DNA from: an uncultured Eubacteriales bacterium
GTDB taxonomy: Bacteria; Bacillota; Clostridia; Oscillospirales; CAG-272
Length of the DNA stretch: 19,363 nt
Reading direction: 5' to 3'
Assembly (NCBI GenBank): GCA_900556615.1
Contig: USPP01000004.1
Coordinates: 1 to 19,363 of the forward strand
Below the pieces are notes generated by a model. The model was not told the DNA's origin, ran no database searches, and was given only the letters and a program-made list of their open reading frames with translations. Both the position numbers and the translations under genes were made by a program. Positions 14,789-19,363 of this stretch are shown here, one piece after another (position 1 is the stretch's first letter; each line of letters opens with the position of its first letter).

Positions 14789-16408
14789 ATGGATAACAGC
14801 TTATCGCAATATTTAAACGGGAGCATGCCGGGTGAAGGTATCCTCACCGAGCTGTACACGGGAACTTTAATGTCGGAAAACAGCACTGACTATATCATTC
14901 CCGACTACGTTTCAGATGCGGATAAAATTCTTCTTTGTACAGCAATTCCGAAAATTGAGGGAAAATTTATAAACGGCAATACGGTTGAATTGGAAGGAAC
15001 GGTATACTTTTATCTGCTTCTTTCCACAGAAGGAAACACGCTTTCAAGCCTTATTTATTCAGAACCGTTTGAAGCAAAAACCGTAGTGAATGAAATTACC
15101 GACGAGTGTTTTGTCAGTCTCATGCCGGTCATGGAATACACGAACGCCCGTCTTGTAAATCCGCGCAAGGTAAATCTGCGCTATCAGGTAAATATCGGAA
15201 TGCGTGTATTCTGCGTCATGACACTTGAACCCGAAATCAGCGGAACAATGACGATTGAAGACGACATGAATCTTCAGCGCCGTTGCCATGTCCTGCGCAC
15301 CGCCGAGACAGCTTCTGCAGAAGAAAAAAACATTCAGGTCAGCCAGGATATCGAGCTTGACAGCAGCTATCCGCAGGCAGAGGAAATCATCCTCTGCAAA
15401 GTAAGACTCCAGCCGAATGAAATACGAACGCAGGATAATCAAACAGATATCAGAACCGACGCTTTGGTTAATTGCATTTATCGCACCGACGAAGGCAACT
15501 ATTTCTGCGTAGACAAAAAATTTACGCTCGATAAAAATATAAACGGAACAGGAGAGACCGCCTGCGAATGGATGGCAAGAGCCGTTCCCGGACCGGTAAC
15601 CGCTAAAATTTCGGCCAACAGTTATGGAGAAATGAAGATAATCGAGCTTGATTTCACCTATGATCTTGAGCTTACCGGAATGAAGAATCGGGAAATGGAA
15701 GCGGTATGCGACATGTATTCCACAGAATTTGAATGTGATTCAAGCTTCATTGAAAAAAATATCACCGTGTTCAGAAGATGCTTTGTCAGCAATTTGTCGG
15801 TAAATGCAAGCGCCCCCCGCGCCGATATAAATGCCGAAAAAGTCAAATCCGTATTTTCCGGTGCGGTCAATATAAAAAAAGCAACCGCACAGTATAATAA
15901 AGATAAAAACAAACTCGTTACCGAGGGAACCGCCGAAATTCTTCTTGTCTGCGAAAATAATGTTCTTGTTGAAAACGAAGAACTGTTCAGTGCAGCAGCG
16001 TTTGAATACCCCTTCAAATGCGAGACTGACGCCCCTGATGATCTCACTTCAGCCGAATTTATTGTTGAATGTACCGTAGGAGATACCAGATTCCGCGCGG
16101 ATTCTCAGAATATATATTCCGACTTTGAGGTTTCAATAAAGGTTCTCGCCCTTGATTCAGAGAAGGTAAAATACATTTCCGCTGTAAAGCTGAATAAAGA
16201 CGCTCCCGTCTTGCATAGCATGGCTCCGATCACCCTCAGTTATCCTTCCGGCAATGAAACTCTTTGGGATATCGCAAAATATTATAAGATTACAAGGGAG
16301 AGCATAATGGCGTCAAACGGAATGTCAAGCGACGACATCAGCAAAAAAAAGGTATTGCTCATTCCCCGCCCGTCTCTGAAAAAACCGTTATTTTCAAAAG
16401 TAATTTAA
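14789..16408 (+). CDS. sipL: SipL-like spore coat morphogenesis protein (SPOCS/DUF3794 plus LysM)
   Basis: A 539-residue protein with repeated beta-rich SPOCS (DUF3794) domains. One repeat near residues 30-140 contains VELEGTVYFYLLLST; another, around 160-290, has VSQDIELDSSYPQAEEIILCKVRLQPNE; a third is near 310-440. The C-terminus carries a LysM domain (SGNETLWDIAKYYKITRESIMASNG, then KVLLIPRPS). This order matches SipL of Clostridioides difficile, the functional counterpart of SpoVID, which anchors coat to the forespore via SpoIVA. ATG at 14771 is in frame, but GCGAGG at 14775-14780 is placed 8 bases before ATG 14789, so the inner start is chosen. No signal peptide, which fits a mother-cell cytosolic protein. 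Its place right behind sigK suggests co-expression late in sporulation. Confidence 0.85.
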   Translation: MDNSLSQYLNGSMPGEGILTELYTGTLMSENSTDYIIPDYVSDADKILLCTAIPKIEGKFINGNTVELEGTVYFYLLLSTEGNTLSSLIYSEPFEAKTVVNEITDECFVSLMPVMEYTNARLVNPRKVNLRYQVNIGMRVFCVMTLEPEISGTMTIEDDMNLQRRCHVLRTAETASAEEKNIQVSQDIELDSSYPQAEEIILCKVRLQPNEIRTQDNQTDIRTDALVNCIYRTDEGNYFCVDKKFTLDKNINGTGETACEWMARAVPGPVTAKISANSYGEMKIIELDFTYDLELTGMKNREMEAVCDMYSTEFECDSSFIEKNITVFRRCFVSNLSVNASAPRADINAEKVKSVFSGAVNIKKATAQYNKDKNKLVTEGTAEILLVCENNVLVENEELFSAAAFEYPFKCETDAPDDLTSAEFIVECTVGDTRFRADSQNIYSDFEVSIKVLALDSEKVKYISAVKLNKDAPVLHSMAPITLSYPSGNETLWDIAKYYKITRESIMASNGMSSDDISKKKVLLIPRPSLKKPLFSKVI

Positions 16409-16489
16409 CTCTGCTAACTGCCACGTCATACGATAATACGGACAAAATACGGTCAGGAAAACGTCTTTATCATAACCCAATCAATTATC

Positions 16490-16668
16490 TTAAGGCAGTA
16501 CCTCACAATGATTGTTGTGCAGTTGCGCCGCCAGATTTTTCGTCAGACAATACCAATTGAGAAGGCAAGAGCGACTCCTCTGCCGACGAAATTGGTGAAG
16601 TATGACGGAAAAGATGCAAGCAAATCGCAACAAAGGCGTTAGCTGTGCATTGTGCGGTATTGCTTTAA
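16490..16668. repeat. MITE-like repeat, family A copy 3 (179 bp, inverted relative to copy 1)
   Basis: Ends are TTAAGGCAGT at the left and ATTGCTTTAA at the right. The reverse complement aligns with 5601-5780 over the whole length at about 85% by hand, with one gap. Shared words include CACAGCTAACGCCT and GTCGGCAGAGGAGTCGCTCT. It has no coding frame. Its final TTAA (16665-16668) is also the first TTAA of the mini-element that follows. Confidence 0.85.
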
Positions 16669-16723
16669 GGCAGCACCGCACGATTCAAGGCACAAGCCAT
16701 GATTTGTGCGGTGCTGCCTTAAA
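16665..16723. repeat. 59-bp mini-element of family A, almost entirely terminal repeats
   Basis: An 18-base arm at 16664-16681 (TTTAAGGCAGCACCGCAC) is perfectly complementary to 16706-16723, around a 24-base loop. The arms match the family A terminus (TTAAGGCA, then ACCGCAC). It looks like an internally deleted copy reduced to its ends, abutting copy 3. In RNA it would form a strong stem, but no U tract follows. Confidence 0.8.
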
Positions 16724-16856
16724 TATGTCTTCAATCCAAAGCGCCGCTATAATACCGAGGCATAAAAAACTAAATCCGACACTTCGAAATCATTTTTTCA
16801 TCTTTCCTGGCAGCTATACAGACAAATAGCATTTGCGCATACGCATAAATAGAAAG

Positions 16857-16936
16857 GGCATCTCTAAAAATGCAATGTTCATAGGCGGCAAAGAGATTTT
16901 TCGTCAGTCAAAACAAAAATTCCGCAGACAGCGGCC
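16857..16936. repeat. Family B repeat, second copy
   Basis: Begins GGCATCTCTAAAAATGCAATG and ends near GCAGACAGCGGCCTTAA. The reverse complement matches 13533-13617. It also shares an AGATTTTTCGTCAG-type word, then CAA, with the family A copy at 16532-16550, so the two families may be related. It codes for nothing. Confidence 0.65.
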
Positions 16937-16993
16937 TTAAAAAACCGATTCCTTAATATGCACGGAGATTTATTATGGCGTCGTTATCAGATT

Positions 16994-17021
16994 GACACGA
17001 AAAAATTCGCTTTTTTGTGTC
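16994..17021. repeat. Hairpin with TTCG loop upstream of rimM
   Basis: GACAC at 16994-16998 pairs with GTGTC at 17017-17021, and the A-run and T-run between them pair around TTCG, with one G-U pair. The run of T is in the stem and not after it. It may be a terminator of weak form or a processing signal; I cannot decide. Confidence 0.45.
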
Positions 17022-17067
17022 CCGATTCCAATATTTACACAATGTTAATAATTATCGCTGAGACAAG

Positions 17068-17083
17068 TGGTAAAATATATAAT
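17068..17083 (+). promoter_or_regulatory. Candidate extended -10 promoter for the rimM operon
   Basis: TGG followed by TAAAAT (17068-17076) is an extended -10 arrangement; an overlapping TATAAT lies at 17078-17083. No good -35 box is found at the usual distance. The start point would be some 70 bases before the rimM ATG. Confidence 0.4.
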
Positions 17084-17155
17084 GGGATTTTTTAAAAATT
17101 TCTAATAAAAATACGGGTTATTCCAAAGATCCGTACATCAGGATATCATGAATTT

Positions 17156-17665
17156 ATGAGAAAACATATTGAAATAGGAAAAATAACAAGACCGCACGGA
17201 ATCAACGGCGCCGTTAAGGTTGAGCCATGGTGCGATTCCCCTTCCGTTCTTGCAAACCTTAAAAGAATTTTTACAGCCAATGAAAACAGCTTTACTGAAA
17301 TAAAAATCATGAAATCATCGATTCAAAAGGACCGTGTTATCCTTTCTCTTGACGGCATTGATACCCCGGAAGCCGCGGAACGACTTCGCAGCATTATCAT
17401 TTATGCCGACAGAGATGATATTCCGGTCAGAGATGGAGCTTTTCTCATCGACGATCTTAAGGGGCTGCCCGTTATTGACATACACAGCGGAACGCTTTAC
17501 GGAAAACTGAACGATGTTCTTCAGGGCGCGGCAGGCGACCTATACGAGGTTTCAACGGAAAAAGGCGAGGTTCTCATTCCGGCTGTAAAGGAATTCATTA
17601 AAAATATTGAGATAGAAAAGGGCATATATATTGCTCCGATCAAAGGAATGTTCGATGAGAATTGA
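17156..17665 (+). CDS. rimM: Ribosome maturation factor RimM
   Basis: A 169-residue protein needed for 30S subunit maturation, binding ribosomal protein S19 near the 16S rRNA head. The N-terminal RimM domain has IGKITRPHGINGAVKVEPW, and the C-terminal PRC-barrel domain has VIDIHSGTLYGKLNDVLQGAAGDLYEV followed by VLIPAVKEFI and the closing APIKGMFDEN. Length is normal. The ATG at 17156 has only a weak AGGA about 12 bases upstream; the other nearby ATG (17148) is out of frame. Its end overlaps the trmD start by 11 bases. In many Firmicutes rpsP stands just upstream; here there is only repeat-rich non-coding DNA. Confidence 0.95.
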   Translation: MRKHIEIGKITRPHGINGAVKVEPWCDSPSVLANLKRIFTANENSFTEIKIMKSSIQKDRVILSLDGIDTPEAAERLRSIIIYADRDDIPVRDGAFLIDDLKGLPVIDIHSGTLYGKLNDVLQGAAGDLYEVSTEKGEVLIPAVKEFIKNIEIEKGIYIAPIKGMFDEN

Positions 17666-18332
17666 TATTCTTACGTTGTTTCCCGATATGGTGGAAGCGG
17701 TTCTCGGTGAAAGCATTATAGGAAGGGCCGCTGCCGCCGGTATTCTTGACATACGGGTTCACAATATCCGCAGCTATTCCCAGGACAAGCACCGCAGAGT
17801 AGACGACACTCCGTACGGCGGCGGCATGGGCATGCTCCTTGCCGCACCGCCTATATATAATTGCTTCAGAGCGATTACCGCGGATTCCGCAAAAAAAAAG
17901 CCGCATACTGTTTATATGTCTCCTCAAGGTAAAGTGCTTACACAAAAAAAAGCCGAATCGCTGGCTTCTCTTGACAGACTCATTATCCTTTGCGGACATT
18001 ATGAGGGTATTGACGAGCGTATCATCGAAGAAATCGTTGATGAGGAAATATCGGTCGGAGACTATGTCCTGACAGGCGGAGAGCTTCCTGCCTGCATTCT
18101 TACAGACTGCGTGGCAAGGCTTGTCGAAGGCGTGCTCTCCGACAGCGAATGTCATAAAATCGAAAGTATTTCATGCGGCATGCTTGAATATCCACAGTAT
18201 ACCCGTCCGCCCGAATTCAGAGGCAAAAAGGTTCCGGCCGTACTTACCGGCGGGAATCACGCTGAAATCGATAAATGGAGATATGAGGAGGCACTGAAAC
18301 GCACACTGAAAAAACGTCCGGATTTGCTGTAA
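17655..18332 (+). CDS. trmD: tRNA (guanine-N1)-methyltransferase TrmD
   Basis: A 225-residue SPOUT-type enzyme that methylates G37 of tRNAs using S-adenosylmethionine, which prevents frameshifting. Family features: MRIDILTLFPDMV at the start, VDDTPYGGGMGMLL, ILCGHYEGIDERI, and the trefoil-knot cofactor segment ISVGDYVLTGGELPA. The end, KKRPDLL, is the usual C-terminus. ATG at 17655 is used, overlapping rimM by 11 bases with an AAAGGA site 8 bases upstream; an upstream ATG at 17631 only lengthens it inside rimM. The last codons overlap an open frame that becomes murJ. In many genomes rplS follows; here murJ does. Confidence 0.96.
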   Translation: MRIDILTLFPDMVEAVLGESIIGRAAAAGILDIRVHNIRSYSQDKHRRVDDTPYGGGMGMLLAAPPIYNCFRAITADSAKKKPHTVYMSPQGKVLTQKKAESLASLDRLIILCGHYEGIDERIIEEIVDEEISVGDYVLTGGELPACILTDCVARLVEGVLSDSECHKIESISCGMLEYPQYTRPPEFRGKKVPAVLTGGNHAEIDKWRYEEALKRTLKKRPDLL

Positions 18333-18346
18333 AGCCGTCCGAAAAT

Positions 18347-19363
18347 ATTGACCTTTTCTATGCCGCCGTACTGGTTGCCATAACGGCAATAGCAAAGCTG
18401 ATTGGAATGATTCGTTCCTCCGTGCTTGCTTCTTTTTGCGGTGCCGGAGAGCTTGCTTCCGTTTTTGCCTCGGTAAACAGAACAACGATGTCGTTTTTCG
18501 ATCTGTTCATAGGCTCCGCAATATCCGGCTGTTTTATCCCCTCTCTCGCCTCCCGAAGCAGGAAGCGCGAAAGCTTTGTATCTGCTTTTTTTATTACCGT
18601 TGTCATCGCCTCAACAACCGTTGCTTTATTCGGAAGTGTTTTTTCAAATCAACTTGCGGAAATCATCTCACCGGGACTTTCTTCGGAAATGAAAACGGTA
18701 ACCGCCGAACTGCTTCGGATTTTTTTGCCGTCGGTCGTTGCGGCGGGAGGTGCTTATGTTCTCACCGCTCTGTGCCAAACCGGAAAACACCGGCTTTTAC
18801 CGGCGGCAATCAGCGTAATGTCAAATGTCTTTATCATCATATGTCTTTTGGTCATCGGAAAAATTGACAGCACGGAAAAGCTGAAGCTTCTATCCGCAGT
18901 TTTCGTTTTTTCGTGGATTATACAGCTTTTTTTCTGCGCAATTCCGTTTTTCCCTCATCTAAAAATAAGTTTTAAGCCTGATTTTAAGAGTATTGGAGCG
19001 GTATTGAAAAAATTCCCATCTTCACTTGCGGCGTCATGGCTCCTTCCCTTTTCAATATCGGTCACACTGCTTTTCTCCTCTGCATCGGCTACAAACGGCA
19101 GCGCGCTTTTTGATTATGCTTCCGTTATTTTTTCTGCCGTTATCGGAATTCTGGTCTCGGCAATCGGCGGATATGCCTTTCCTGTACTTGCGGACTCATA
19201 TCATAGCAAAACAGATTTTATAAGGAAATCAAAGCATTGCATAAAAACAGCCTTCGCCGTCTCCCTTCCGATATCGATTCTTTTATCGCTTCTTTCAAAA
19301 GAAATTGTCTCGGTTTTATATCTGAGAGGAAGCTTTGAAGCTTCCGACGCGACCGCAGTATCG
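18347..19363 (+). CDS. murJ: MurJ-like lipid II flippase (MviN), 3' end cut by window edge
   Basis: About 340 residues of a polytopic membrane protein are visible and the frame is open to the last base. AKLIGMIRSSVLASFCGAGELASVF matches the MurJ start, and SAISGCFIPSLASR the second helix region; several hydrophobic helices follow, and LYLRGSFEASDAT resembles the late LYxRGAF motif. It would flip lipid II for peptidoglycan synthesis. The start is a problem: from the stop at 18284-18286 there is no ATG, GTG or TTG before the family N-terminus. Candidates are ATT at 18347, which gives the usual length and is used here; ACG at 18299, which lies 7 bases after GAGGAGG; or a frameshift from trmD. 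The first in-frame ATG (18407) would cut the first helix. Confidence 0.82.
   Translation, partial: MDLFYAAVLVAITAIAKLIGMIRSSVLASFCGAGELASVFASVNRTTMSFFDLFIGSAISGCFIPSLASRSRKRESFVSAFFITVVIASTTVALFGSVFSNQLAEIISPGLSSEMKTVTAELLRIFLPSVVAAGGAYVLTALCQTGKHRLLPAAISVMSNVFIIICLLVIGKIDSTEKLKLLSAVFVFSWIIQLFFCAIPFFPHLKISFKPDFKSIGAVLKKFPSSLAASWLLPFSISVTLLFSSASATNGSALFDYASVIFSAVIGILVSAIGGYAFPVLADSYHSKTDFIRKSKHCIKTAFAVSLPISILLSLLSKEIVSVLYLRGSFEASDATAVS

Larger units (their letters stand above)
16409..17155. other. 747-base intergenic stretch rich in repeats
   Basis: No convincing gene is seen. From left to right it holds 80 bases without features and no clear terminator after the sipL-like gene, the family A copy at 16490-16668, the mini-element at 16665-16723, the family B copy at 16857-16936, a hairpin at 16994-17021 and a promoter candidate for rimM at 17068-17076. 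The bases 16724-16856 show nothing I can name. Confidence 0.55.

Noticed and set aside
17640..18155. 171-residue frame opposite trmD
   Set aside because: It lies antisense to a clear TrmD and shows no recognisable motif.

Overview
The window looks like chromosomal DNA of a spore-forming Firmicute, most likely an uncultured gut-type clostridium (Clostridia, possibly Oscillospirales or Christensenellales). The evidence is a SigK-type sporulation sigma factor, a SipL-like spore-coat morphogenesis protein with SPOCS/DUF3794 and LysM features, Gram-positive AGGAGG-type ribosome sites, consensus SigA promoters and moderate base composition. No ribosomal RNA, tRNA or CRISPR array was seen.

Region 1 (1-11353) is a carbohydrate-catabolism locus built around a divergent control region at 7066-7143. 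To the left, on the minus strand, lie a SorC-family sugar-responsive regulator, a 180-bp MITE-like repeat, an FAD-dependent oxidoreductase with an extra N-terminal beta-rich domain, a family 1 solute-binding lipoprotein, and a cytoplasmic glycoside hydrolase family 2 enzyme cut by the window edge. To the right, on the plus strand and tightly coupled, lie an FGGY sugar kinase, a class II ketose-bisphosphate aldolase, a D-isomer 2-hydroxyacid dehydrogenase and a short-chain dehydrogenase. Two consensus promoters (TTGACA-N17-TATAAT) point away from each other, with their -35 boxes forming an inverted repeat. The likely logic is glycoside uptake, intracellular hydrolysis, redox conversion, phosphorylation and aldol cleavage. 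The substrate cannot be read from sequence, and no transporter permease is in view.

Region 2 (11354-17155) holds an M18 aminopeptidase, sigK and the sipL-like gene, separated by unusually long non-coding stretches. These stretches carry copies of a short repeat family with TTAAGGCA ends: full copies at 5601-5780 and 16490-16668 (inverted relative to each other), a composite copy at 13409-13727, and a tiny copy at 16665-16723 that is little more than its own terminal inverted repeats. A second repeat family occurs at about 13533-13617 (inside the composite copy) and 16857-16936.

Region 3 (17156-19363) is a housekeeping operon: rimM, trmD and a murJ-like lipid II flippase cut by the window end. 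The murJ frame has no ATG, GTG or TTG start near its expected N-terminus and overlaps the end of trmD. The most promising leads are the sugar locus with its associated FAD oxidoreductase, the TTAA-ended repeats, and the odd trmD-murJ junction.
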